From Rattus norvegicus (taxonomy: Eukaryota; Chordata; Mammalia; Rodentia; Muridae), in the NCBI RefSeq assembly GCF_036323735.1, contig NC_086021.1, positions 128,805,976 to 128,869,975 on the forward strand: a stretch of DNA of 64,000 nucleotides. The letters are read 5' to 3'. Shown piece by piece: positions 12,681-23,840 of the stretch (the first letter of the stretch is position 1; every line of letters starts with the position of its first letter). The notes under the pieces were generated by a model that made no database searches, was not told where the DNA came from, and was given only the letters and a program-made list of their open reading frames with translations. Made by a program: the position numbers and the translations under genes.

Positions 12681-12835
12681 AGGTGGGTATGGTGGTACAA
12701 GGCTTTAATCCCAGCATTCTAGAGGCAGAGGCAGAGGCAGGCAGATCTCTCTAATCTCTCTACAAGTTCCAGACTGGCCAGGACTAAATGATAATACTCT
12801 TGTCTCAAAACAAAACAAAACAAAACCCACAACAA
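12681..12835 (+). repeat. B1-type SINE
   Basis: Plus-strand B1: GGTGGGTATGGTGGTACAAG, CTTTAATCCCAGCATTCT, AGGCAGGCAGATCTCT, then CTTGTCTCAAAACAAAACA tail. Confidence -1.
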
Positions 12836-13575
12836 ACAAACAAAGAAAATTTTTAGACAAGGGCCATTTCCTTTCTTTCTTTTAGACAAGTTCTCATATA
12901 CTTCAGGCTGGTTTTGAACTTGACACGTAGCTGAGGACAGCTCTGAGTTTCTGATTGCTTTGCCTTGGCCTTCTAAGCGCTAGTTTATAGGTGCACTCTA
13001 ACCATAACAGTTTTAAGCAGTGATGAAGATCAAACCCAGACTTTCTGTGCTAGGCAAACACTCTACCAATTGAACTACATCCCCAACCTAAGAAAATTCA
13101 TTTCTTAATAAATGGCTGTTAAGTAAGTAGAGAGATGGCTCAGCAGTTAAGCATTCTTATGGCTCTTGTAGAGGTCCCAAGTTGAGTTCCCAGCTCACAC
13201 ACTGGGAGACTCACAATCACCTGTAACTCCAGTTCCCTTACACGCACACATACACACACACACATCTTCTTTTTAAAAAAGGAATTCCAGTTACTACTTA
13301 TACAAGGAGTAAGACATGCCTGGTAGTCAGAGCTCTCTGAGTTCAAGGGCAAACTGGTCTACAGACCAAGTTCCAGGATAGCTACAGCTACTTAGAGAGA
13401 ACACATAAATTCACACACACACAAAAAAAGTAAATAAATAATACAATAAATGAATGAGATAAAATGAAAGCTAAAAAATGTGCATTCAAGTTGATTATTG
13501 TGACATATGCCTATAGTTAAAGTACTTGGAGGCAGAGTGGTAACAAAAGCAAGCCGACAAGATGCCCTTAGCCCT

Positions 13576-13674
13576 GGGGTTGGGGATTTAGCTCAGTGGT
13601 AGAGCCCTTGCCTAGCAAGCGCAAGGCCCTGGGTTCGGTCCCCAGCTCCGAAAAAAAGAAAAAAAAAAAAAAAA
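13576..13674 (+). repeat. ID element with perfect target-site duplication
   Basis: Full-length ID flanked by AAGATGCCCTTAGCCC on both sides (about 13560-13575 and 13673-13688). The long perfect duplication and intact A tail show a recent L1-driven insertion. Confidence -1.
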
Positions 13675-14579
13675 GATGCCCTTAGCCCACATGAATCACC
13701 CAAGCAGAGTACACATTTGATGATCTCTGCTTAGCTCTCAGAGAAAGATCTCCCAAAAGAAATAAAACACCAGAAGGTAAACTCTTGACCCCTGCCTCTC
13801 TCTACCTCCCAAGTACTGAGGTTATAAGGATGAACCACCATATCCAACTACGTTGGTTCTTGATTTCAGGAAGTCCTCCTGGTGAGATGGCTCAGCTGTG
13901 AAGTCTAATGACCCGAGTCCAATTCTCAATAGTGGCCTCTCCTCCACTCATGCTTTATGGTGTTCACTTATAGAGACATACAAAATAAATTAACAAATAA
14001 ATAAATCTAATAAAAAAGGAAACCTTTGTATACAGTTTGGACATATAGTTTATATAATATGAAATATTTTAAAGTATACAGTTCAGTGTTTTATCTTACT
14101 CTTCGGTACTTGGTGTTTTATGTGTGGGGTGGGTGGGAGTGGTGCATGAGTGAGTGTTCATATGTGTACAGGTATACCCACACACATGTCAACATCAGAC
14201 GCCTTCCTCTGTCACTCTCCAGCTCATCCTCTTTTGAGACAGGGACTGTAATTGAAACTGGAACTCAGCCTTGGCTAGTGTGGCCAGCAAGTGAGCCCCT
14301 GGGATTTACCTGCCTCTGCCTCTCACATGCTGGACATCATAGACATAGTGCCATGCCTGGCTGCTGTGTGACTGCTGGGATCTGAACTTACATCCTCATG
14401 TTTGATCAACAAGCCATCTCCTCATCCTGTTTGTTTTAAAGACAAGGTTTTACCAGCCACAGAGTTCAAGCCAGCCTGGGCTACATAGTAAGTTCTAGCC
14501 CAGCATAGACTATGGAGTAAAACTCTGTCTCAAAAGGAAAAAAAGTTTTCAATTAAAAAATAAAATTGGGGGCTGGAGG

Positions 14580-14668
14580 GGTTGGGGATTTAGCTCAGTG
14601 GTAGAGCACTTGCCTAGCAAGTGCAAGGCCCTGGGTTCGGTCCTCAGCTCCAAAAAAAAAAAAAAAAT
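14580..14668 (+). repeat. ID element
   Basis: Plus-strand ID with the AGAGCACTTGCCTAGCAAGT variant and a short A tail. A B2 SINE starts immediately after it. Confidence -1.
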
Positions 14669-14671
14669 TGG

Positions 14672-14860
14672 GGGCTGGAGAGATAGCTCAGTGGTTAAGA
14701 CCACTGACTGGTCTTCCAGAGGTCCTGAGTTCAAATCCCAGCAACCACATGGTGGCTCACAACCATCTGTAATAAGATCTGATGCCCTCTTCTGGTGTGT
14801 CTAAAGACAGTGACAATGTATTTATATACATAAAAATAAGTAATTTCAAAAAAAATAAAG
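14672..14860 (+). repeat. B2 SINE
   Basis: B2 head GGGGGCTGGAGAGATAGCTC, middle CAACCACATGGTGGCTCACA, and tail with AAAAAATAAAGATTTATTTT. It is nested directly against the preceding ID tail. Confidence -1.
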
Positions 14861-16426
14861 ATTTATTTTTAAAAGATAAATAAAATAAAAATGAAAGGTT
14901 ATCTTATAGATCTGGCTACTTTAAAGCATATAATACACACTTCAAATATAGAGTATATTGTAGAGCATATATATCAAGCACTCAACAGAATAGAATTTTA
15001 ATAGAATTTTATAAATATTTATTGATTTTTATGTGCATGTATGTTTTGTCTGCATATATGTCTGTGCACCACATCCCTGAGAAGAACAGCAGAGGGTGTC
15101 AGATCCCTGGAAATGGAGTTCCAGGCAGCTGTGAGCCACCATGTGGGTGCTGAACTGAACCCAGGTCCTCTACAGGAGCAGCAAGTGCACTTTACTACTG
15201 ACCATCTCCTCAGCCCAGGTTAGTACAATTGCTGGGGGTGGGTGTGGAGCAGACGGTTGAGACAGAGTTCCTCTGTGTAGCCCTGACCATCCTGGAGCTT
15301 GCTTTGTAGACCAGGCAGGTTTCAAGCACATAGTGATCCACCAGCCTCTGCCTCCTAAGTGCTAGGATTAAAGGCATGTGGCACTACTGGTCAATGATAG
15401 AATTTTTAATAATAAGCATTTCCAAAGAATTAAATAATATGCTTGGCATTCAATCCTATGACTCAGGAGGCTGAAGCAGGAGTCCAAGGCCAGATTGCAC
15501 TACATAGTAAATTTGAGGCCAGCCTTAGGCAGAACCAAAGACCTTATCACCAAAATCCAACCAAAAAAGTCTTGAGTCCTTCCACAATGGAATGGGTTAC
15601 CTTTAGATAGTCTATCACCAAGCATCAGCTGGATAGTCAAAGTTCCACGATGTTGTAAAAGGGCTTCCTGCTGAGGGTTATAGCACAGTGGTAGGATGCA
15701 TGAAGATATGGGGTTGATCTCTAATAGCATACACAAACAAAAGAGGGGGTTCTGCTTTAATGGGAAATAGATAAATTCTGAGATTCCACAAACAATGGAA
15801 CAAACTGGCATGAAAACTTCCCTGACCAATGACAAGTGAAATGAAGAGAGTTAAGTCCTTCAGGTCCAGACATGGTGTGAATGATATGTAATTGCAGTTA
15901 ATAGTGCATGCAAGTATTCTAAACCACCTTTGATCTAGACTGTTGGCTGATTGTAGAACTGAAATAAGGTCATTTAAAATCAGTGAAAAAAGGAACTAGA
16001 GATGTTAGTTCTTGGTAAAGCACAGGTCTAACATGCATGAAGCTCTATTGCTAGCACTGAAAAAGAAAGTTGATGATGTACAAGAGGGGTGATATTAGCA
16101 GAGTAGACAATGGAAGCATTACTTAAGCAGTTACACAAACATCTCTGAAGACTTAATAATTTCACCTAGACACCTACACAGACTGTAGCCAAAATAAAGT
16201 GAAATTGGGACTCTGACTAGGAAGTAGAAGTTACAGGAAGCATAGGACCTAGAATGACACACAGAGCCGGATCAGGAACTACACACTAGCTGTAAGTTAG
16301 TGAAGCTGGCAAGCCAACAGGCAGCACAGGCTCCAGTGGCCTCTGAAGTCATTTTTTTTTTGCCTTTTAGTATCATCTACATCATAAAAATATTTAATGA
16401 ATTTACAGAAATATTCATTAGCAGTA

Positions 16427-16432
16427 TTTATT
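16427..16432 (-). promoter_or_regulatory. Catsper2: Candidate Catsper2 polyadenylation signal
   Basis: The plus strand reads TTTATT, so the minus strand reads AATAAA, about 85 bases after the Catsper2 stop codon. It is the first canonical hexamer in the right direction; use is inferred. Confidence -1.
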
Positions 16433-16514
16433 AGATATTTATATTTTAAATTCTAATTATTTTCATCATTAGCTTTTGCTGGCTCCAAAGACACAGGTGT
16501 CATACACTGTGCCT

Positions 16515-17292
16515 TCACTTGTCTTCAAAATTCATCAGTGCTTGAACTGTAAAGAAACAAAATGTGAGGTCAGAAGGCTAAGAATGTTTGAACACATATG
16601 TTTGGTAAAGGCCCTGCTTTCTGAGTTCCAGATTCCCATACAAATCTTGACTAATATTTACTCTAAGGCACTTAAATCTATCTTCTCTTTACCATAAAAA
16701 TGCTTGTCAAGATCTGAGCTCTACAATCTTGGAAAAATAAATATCATGTATTTTCTCCATTTTCATTTCCTAGACTTGATACAGACACATAAAATCATGC
16801 ATGTATGTATGACATGAAAGTTGAAATGAAGTTGCCTATGCGACAAAGAGAACTAACAGAGACAGCAGGGTAGCTCAGCAGATAAAGACACTTGATGCCC
16901 AGCCTGAATGTCCAAGTTCAGTTCTCAGAACCCATAGAACGGAAAGATAGAACTGGCTCTCAACTGTTTTCCTCTGACCTCTGCATGCATTCGGTTCTCC
17001 ACAGTAAGAAATGTCAAAAGGGAGGGGTGATCTCCTGGGAGGGGTAAGGAAGGAAAGGTTCGAATGTGTGGAGGATATGGTGAACATGTAATAAACCCTC
17101 ATATGAAAGTTAAAAATAATTTTTAAAGATCTGGACTCAAAAATAATGTTTTATCTGGACTCTAAGCTAAGTATGGCAAAACACACCTTTAATCCCAGCA
17201 CTTAGGAGAGGGAGAGGGAATCTCTGTGAATTCCAGGCCAACCAGGTCTACATAGTGAGTTTCGGGCCAGCAAGAGCTAAAAGACTCTGGGA

Positions 17293-17323
<31 letters not shown>

Positions 17324-18779
17324 GAAGAAAGAAAGAAAGGAAGGAAGGAAGGAAGGAAAAGAAAAGAAAGAGGAAAGAAAGAAAGAAAGAAAGAAAGAAA
17401 AGAAAGAGGAAAGAAAGAAAGAAAGAGGAAAGAAAGAAAGAAAGAAAAGAAAGAAAGAGGAAAGAAAGAAAGAAAGAAAGAAAAGAAAGAAAGAGGAAAG
17501 GAAAGGAAAGGAAAGGAAAGGAAAGGAAAGGAAAGGAAAGGAAAGGAAAGGAAAGGAAAGGAAAGGAAAGGAAAGGAAGGTCAGCCAGTCTACTGACCTG
17601 GGCTTTGCTTTGATAGATGAGGCAGGAGATTGCTGGGATTTGAGATTTGCCTCAGGTGTGTAGCCTCATAGTGAAGAGTTAAGAGTGAGATCCTGGGGGC
17701 TGGAGAGATGGCTCAGCGGTTAAGAGCACTGACTGCTCTTCCAGAGGTCCTGAGTTCAATTCCCAGCAACCACATGGTGGCTCACAACCATCTGTAATGG
17801 GATGCTCTCTTCTGAAGTGTCTGAAGAGAACTACAGTGTACTAACATATAAATAAAATAAATAAATCTTTAAAAAAAAAAAAAAAGAGTGAGATCCTGAC
17901 TCAAAATCTGTAAGTTCCTTCCTACTGCTTCTTACCATCTATCCTGACTCCTCCTACCAGGGGAGGGCCAAGAAGAGCAGAATTAACCCCAGTCAACACT
18001 GTGATACAGACAAAGATGGTCTCTAAAATGCTGCCGGAAATTTCATGGCACATACATGGGAATCAAAGGACAACTTTCAGAAGTTAGTTCTGTCCTTCCA
18101 GTTATCAGGTTTGGTGACAAGTACCTACTGAGCCATCTTGCTGACCCCTAAATGCTATAAATTCCTATGGCCTTTCTGTGGCATGATGCACACATGTATA
18201 TATATACACACGCACACAAACCCTGCTGCCTAATTTCTCAGTTTCAATTATGTTCATTTTAAAAGGATATAAGAAAGGAAATTCAGGCAAAACTAAACAA
18301 TATTTAAAAGGGCAGGAGGGATGGCAGTGGTTAAGAGCACTGACTGCTCTTCCAGAGGTCCTGAGTTCTCAGCAACCACACGGTGGCTCACTACTGTCTG
18401 TAATGGGATCTGATGCCCTCTTCTGGTGTGTACTTACATAAAACAAATGAATAAATCTTAAAAAAAAAAAAAAAAAAAAAGAGGATGGAGGGGCTCAGCA
18501 TTTAGAAGCACTGTCTGCTCTTCCTCTGGGTTTCATTCCTAGCACTCAGAATGAATGCTAAGCATTCATAGACTGTAATTTAATTCTAGGAGGATCTGGT
18601 CCTTTTTAACCTCGGTGGGTATCAAGCATACATGTGGAGCAGAGGCATACATGGGAGCAAAATACCAGTACATATAAAACAAAAAACAAAAAACTAAACA
18701 AAACAAAACAAAAACACCCAAACAATCAACCAATCAACCAACCAAAAAACCCATCTGTTCCCAACTCACAGCTTATGGG

Positions 18780-18820
<41 letters not shown>

Positions 18821-21800
18821 ATCTTTTGGGGATGGAGTAGTGTTTACTTTTTCTAATTCTAGCTCTTCAATGTGACACACCCCTCCCCCCGAGCCCTACC
18901 ATAAGCTGAAATGTGGCCTTTAAAGAGAAGGGAATTCACTGCAAAGTTCAGCAGGAACCTACCTTGGCCTGATTCTTAACACTTGCAACTGTTAATAGTA
19001 TCCTAAGAATCAAGTTTTCAGATCTTGTAAGACTTGAGCGCCCTCTGGTGAAGCCAAATTTCTAGCTCTTCTCTAAGTTAACTGTTTTTGATGAGGGCAG
19101 GTGATTGAAACAGAGATGCTACTTCCTTATACTTAAAAGCTCCTGGAGAGACGGCTCAGCGGTTAAGAAGAGCACTGACTGCTCCTCCAGAGGTCCTGAG
19201 TTCAAATCCCAGCAACCACATGGTGGCTCACAACCATCTGTAATGGGATCTGATGCTTTCTCCTAGTGTGTCTGAAGACAGTGGCAGTGTACTCATATAA
19301 ATATATAATAAATAAAATCTTAAAAACAAACAAACAAACAAACTCCTGGACCCCATGACAGCCTTATATCCTCACCTGCAAATTCTTGCAACCTCTTGCG
19401 CTCCTCTAGGTTATACTGAAGGCTTTCCAGTAACTCAAAATATCGGAAAAGCGAATCTCTGGGCCAAACAACACGGTCATCCTGATCCATATCCATTAGC
19501 CCAGGCAGGTTCTCATGCACAAGAGTCTCCCAGTCCAGGTTTTCTGTGAGGAAGAATGATCCTTTAAAGCATGTCTAAGGCAGATGCAGTGACACACACC
19601 TGCCATTCCCAAGCTTGGGAGGCTGAGGCACTAGGCTTGCTAGGGTTAGTATATAAGGACTTCCAAGCTAGCTTGGGCTATGGTGTAAGTCTGCAAAAGG
19701 GAAGGAGAAAAAAGGAGGAGGAGGCAAGGACAACCTGTATGTCTTACATTTGCCTACCCTCCCAGAATTTGCAGCATAAGGCAGGAGAATTGAGTTTTGA
19801 AAGCATCCTTGGCCACCAAACAATGACTGTGGGTCTCATAACAAGAGGAATGTGACTTCAATGGAAGGAACCATTCTTCGTACCAAGGTAAGTATCATCG
19901 GCTGCAAAGGCTTCATCATGGGATGAAGAGTTGGGAGGAGAACCCGGGTAGGCCTTTTCTTTCAACTCTTTTTGTACTTTTTCATTTTCAGCCTTTCCAG
20001 CAAAGCTTCTCTCAGCATAACTTCTCTCCACAAAGGTTCTTCCGGAATACACTTTCTCGGTATACCCTTTCTCTTCATCGTTTTTCTCTTCATCGCTTTT
20101 CTCTACATCACTTTTCTCTTCATCGTTTTCCTCTTCATCACTTTTCTCTTCATCGTTTTTCTCTTCATCGCTTTTCTCTACATCACTTTTCTCTTCCTCG
20201 CTTTTCTCTTCCTCGCTTTCCTCAGCTTCGCTTTTTTCCTCATCAGTGGCCTCGGAAGTTTCTGTTATGTCTTCGGAGACCTTTCCTTGACTGGTTCCTC
20301 TGTGCAAATAGAAAGAAATTTTATTGCTTCAAATATACTTGCAAGATGTGGCAGTCCACTTATTATGCTAGTCCCGAGCCTGGCATCCTTAAAGCTTTGA
20401 TTTACAGCTTTAAGAGTCAAACTGTACTCAGATTCTAGGTTGAGGAACCTCCCAGCTCAGTTATCCCCAATGTATCTTTCTTAACTGCTCTTTTCCTTCT
20501 CACACTAGTCCAACAGAAAGCCTGTATTTAAATATAAATCACCTGATGCAATTCCTCTGTTTGGCTTCCACTTATTATAAATGATTCTCAGAGCCTACAG
20601 CAATCTTCTCTAGCCCTGCAGAATCATGCTAGGGGTTTGAATGAGCAATGATCCTACAGCATCATGCATTTGAGCATTTGGTCCCTGGTTGGTGGCACCA
20701 TTTGGAAAGGTTGTGGAAGGGGAGTTTTGCTGGAGGAAGTATGTCCCAAGGGACAGGTTTTGAGAATTTACAACCTTGTCCCACTTCCAGTTCACACTCT
20801 CTGCTTCATGCTTAACAAGAGGTGATTTCTCAGCTTGATGCTCTGGCTGCCATTATTCTACTCTCTCTGGAAACAGAAGCCAAAATAAACTCCTCCTTCT
20901 GTAAGTTACCTTGGTCTGGGTGTTTTGTCACAGCTGCCGAAAAGTAGCTAATACGTAATCCACTCTTTCTCTGACTTCATCTCCTGTTTTTCATTTTCTG
21001 CTCCAATTGCACTGGTCAATTCTGTTTCTCAAACACATTAGGTGTATTTCCAACTTAGATTATTTGTAGCAGCTCTTCTCTCTGCCACTAACACTTTCAC
21101 CATACACACTCAGAAATCTCACTGCTTTCAAGACTTTGCTCACATATTACTTTTAATGAGGATGCCCTGTTTAAAACTACAAGCCATAGTCAGTCATGAT
21201 GGGTAAAGGCATGCACTACCATGCCAAACCTAGAGTTTAAAAAGAAATTGAGGAAAAAGAACCTCCACAAAAACAAAACAATCGGCTCCAGGTGGTGGCA
21301 CCTGTGCTTATCCCAGCACTCAGAGGGAGATGCAGGAGGAGCTCTGTGACTTCAGAGTTAGTCCTCAGGCTCCAGGATAGTCAGGACTTCAGCCAAACAA
21401 ACAATGCTGCCACATCTTCTCTTGGTTTCCTAGAAGGATCTCTGTCACTAATTTAGAACCTATCAGAATAGCCTAGGATGATCCATCTGCAACCATATCT
21501 GCAAAGACCCCTTTTTCAAATAAAGCCACACCCGTGGGTTTTAGAAAGTTAGAAAATAAACATTTAATGTTGGAGGGCACCACGGACTCTCTCTCAGCAA
21601 ATCTTCATCTTTGACAGTTTCTACCATTTACGCCTCATCTTACCTTAGTGACTCAGATTGTTGTCTCCTACAAAAAAAAAAAAGTAAGAAAAGAATTTTT
21701 AAAAAAGCCACAAGTCAGCAGAAGTAATAATGTTACTCTGTGTAATAATAAATAAGTGTAAGAAAAAGTAATTCAGATCTATAAGGAAAGAAACCTAAGC

Positions 21801-23795
21801 CATGAAGGGGAGTAGAGAAACACCCATGGCACATAAAGAAACACTAGAATATGGCCTACTCTACTCACAGAGCCAAGGAAAAGAAACAGGGAATGAGTCG
21901 AGAAATGACATTGGGTTTGAACATGCAGAAGCTGACCTCTGGATAATCCGTCGCTTGAATATGTCAGCCTTATACTGAACCTCCAGGTGAGTCATCTCCT
22001 CATGCAGCTCATTTCGGATATTCTGAAAGTTAGTAACTGCCCCCCCAAGGGCCATTAGGAGTTGGAAGGTGATGGTAACTAGACTAAGAAGAATGCTTAC
22101 ATGGGGAAAAACAAAGTGAAATATCTATTCCAATATCCAAACTTCCTTGCTACACTGGGTTCTCTACCAATAGTCCACCGGCCCCAGTTGCCAGTGTCCT
22201 CCCACCATCCCTCATATGAAGTTGTACCCCCTCTGTGCTTACCCATCATGGCTACTATGATGTTTCGAAAGATAATGGAACCAAGCAACAACCAAAGGAT
22301 CACATAGATGCTGCTAAAGACACGGCTAGCTTCTGGCACCTTCCAGACGTCCTGAAGTACTGCATACCAATGATCCAAGGTGAAGAGGATGAACACTGTC
22401 ACCAGGGAATTTAGTAGGTCCCTACGAAAGCAGAGTGTGAATATACAGAAGCAGAAATCTAAACTTGGTTTTGGTTTTGGTTTTGAGTCTCACTGCGCAG
22501 CCCTGGCTAGACTGGAACCCTATGTGGACAAGGCTGGCTTTGAACTTGGAGGTGAATTCCTGTCTTCATCTGGCCTCATTCTTATTATTTCATTTATTGG
22601 TTTTGGGGGGTTTTATGAGACAAGGTTACTCTGTGTAGCCCTGGCTATCTTGGAACTTGGTCTGTAGACCAGGTTGGCCTGGAGCTCAGAGATCCACCTG
22701 CCTTCTGCCTTCTGAGAGCTGGGATTAAAGGCGTGTACTACAACCACTAGGCTAGCATCCTTACTTTCTTTAATTAATTTACTTATTATATATAATACAT
22801 TGTAGCTGTCTCCATGCACACTAGAAGAGGGCATCAGATCTCATTACAGAAGATTGTGAGCCACCATGTGGTTGCTGGGATTTGAATTCAGAACCTTTGG
22901 AAGAGCAGTCAGTGCTCTTAACCGCTGAGCCATCTCCTTCTTATTCTTAAAGTAACATAAAGGCATTTTTTTTTAAAAAATGCTTTGAATTTAGCTCATT
23001 TTCTATCATATTTAATACTTTCTAGCTTATCATTATCCAGTCTGTCTTTATCATGCTCCCCTTTATCATGAATAGCCTATAAATTTCTCTCAATACTCCA
23101 TTAGTCCCAGGGCTGCTATGTTTTTAATAAATGCATACTGTAGTGATTCTTCACATTTTTATTTTTGCATTTACTTATTGTGTGTGCACATGTCTGTGCA
23201 TGTACATATACATGCCACTATCAGGTTCAGAACACAGAGGATGCCTTGCAAGACTTAGTTCTCTCTTCTACTATGTGGGTTCCAAGACTGATCAGATTAT
23301 CAGGTTTGGTGGCAAGCACCTTTATCCACTGAGCCACCTTGCTATCCCTGACTGAACTTAAATCACAAACTGTGGTGGTTTGAATATGCTTGGCTTAGGG
23401 ACTGGCACTATTAGAGGTGTGGCCTTGTTAGAGTAGGTGTAGCCTTGTTGGAGGAAGTGTGTCACTGTGGGGTTGGGCAATGAGACCCTCCTCCTAACCA
23501 CCTGGGAGCCAGTCCTCTCCTAGTGGCCTTCAGATGAAGGTATAAAACTCTCAGCTCCTCCTGTTTCATGCCTACCTGGATGCTGCCATGCTCCTGCCTT
23601 AATGATAATGGACTGAACCTCTGAACCTGTAAGCCAGCCCAATTAAATGTTGTCCTTGTAAGACTTGCCTTGGTCATGGTGTCTGTTCATAGCAATGCAA
23701 ACCCTAGCTAAGAAACCAACTAAAACCTATTTTCTAACCTCATGATTTATAAGTATATGAATATTTTAAAATTTTGTATATGGATATTTTACATG

Positions 23796-23840
<45 letters not shown>

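Larger units (their letters stand above)
1727..16514. other. Strc-Catsper2 intergenic spacer, repeat-rich, no gene recognised
   Basis: This 14.8 kb stretch has no exon that I can match to a known protein. It holds B1, B2 and ID SINEs, old L1 3' sequence (about 10205-10870), LTR-like or medium-reiteration repeats (about 3735-4135, 6300-6700, 7870-8370 and 9700-10000), and microsatellites at 4985, 6222, 9098 and 9559. The many short open frames lie in these repeats and lack conserved protein content. The Strc promoter must lie just above 1726 on the minus strand, and the Catsper2 3' end lies just below 16515. Lineage-specific noncoding transcripts cannot be excluded from sequence alone. Confidence -1.
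16547..19375. other. Catsper2 intron 11
   Basis: It holds a B1 (about 17166-17290), the polypurine tract at 17285-17578, a B2 with clear target-site duplication (17696-17883), a partial B2 at about 18310-18480, a TG microsatellite at 18784-18819, and a B2 at 19141-19330. The unique parts (for example 16550-16860 and 18840-19130) show no coding signal. Confidence -1.

Noticed and set aside
13576..13645. tRNA-Ala-like sequence with A and B boxes
   Set aside because: The ID family derives from BC1/tRNA-Ala. Each copy here has an A tail and target-site duplications and lacks a proper acceptor stem end, so these are SINEs and not tRNA genes.
17480..17578. Regular short repeats that could suggest a CRISPR array
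   Set aside because: The repeats are simple pentamers without unique spacers, in a mammalian intron.
17255..17596. 113-codon open frame rich in K, E and R
   Set aside because: It is the translation of the GAAA/GGAAA microsatellite.
19923..20438. Long plus-strand open frames rich in F, L, S and H opposite Catsper2 exon 10
   Set aside because: They are the reverse of the 15 bp acidic coding repeat, which has no stop in several frames. No known protein fold and no splice or promoter support.
22613..22834. Open frame near the B1/B2 pair in Catsper2 intron 6
   Set aside because: It translates inverted SINE sequence and has no counterpart in CATSPER2, whose exons 6 and 7 join in phase.
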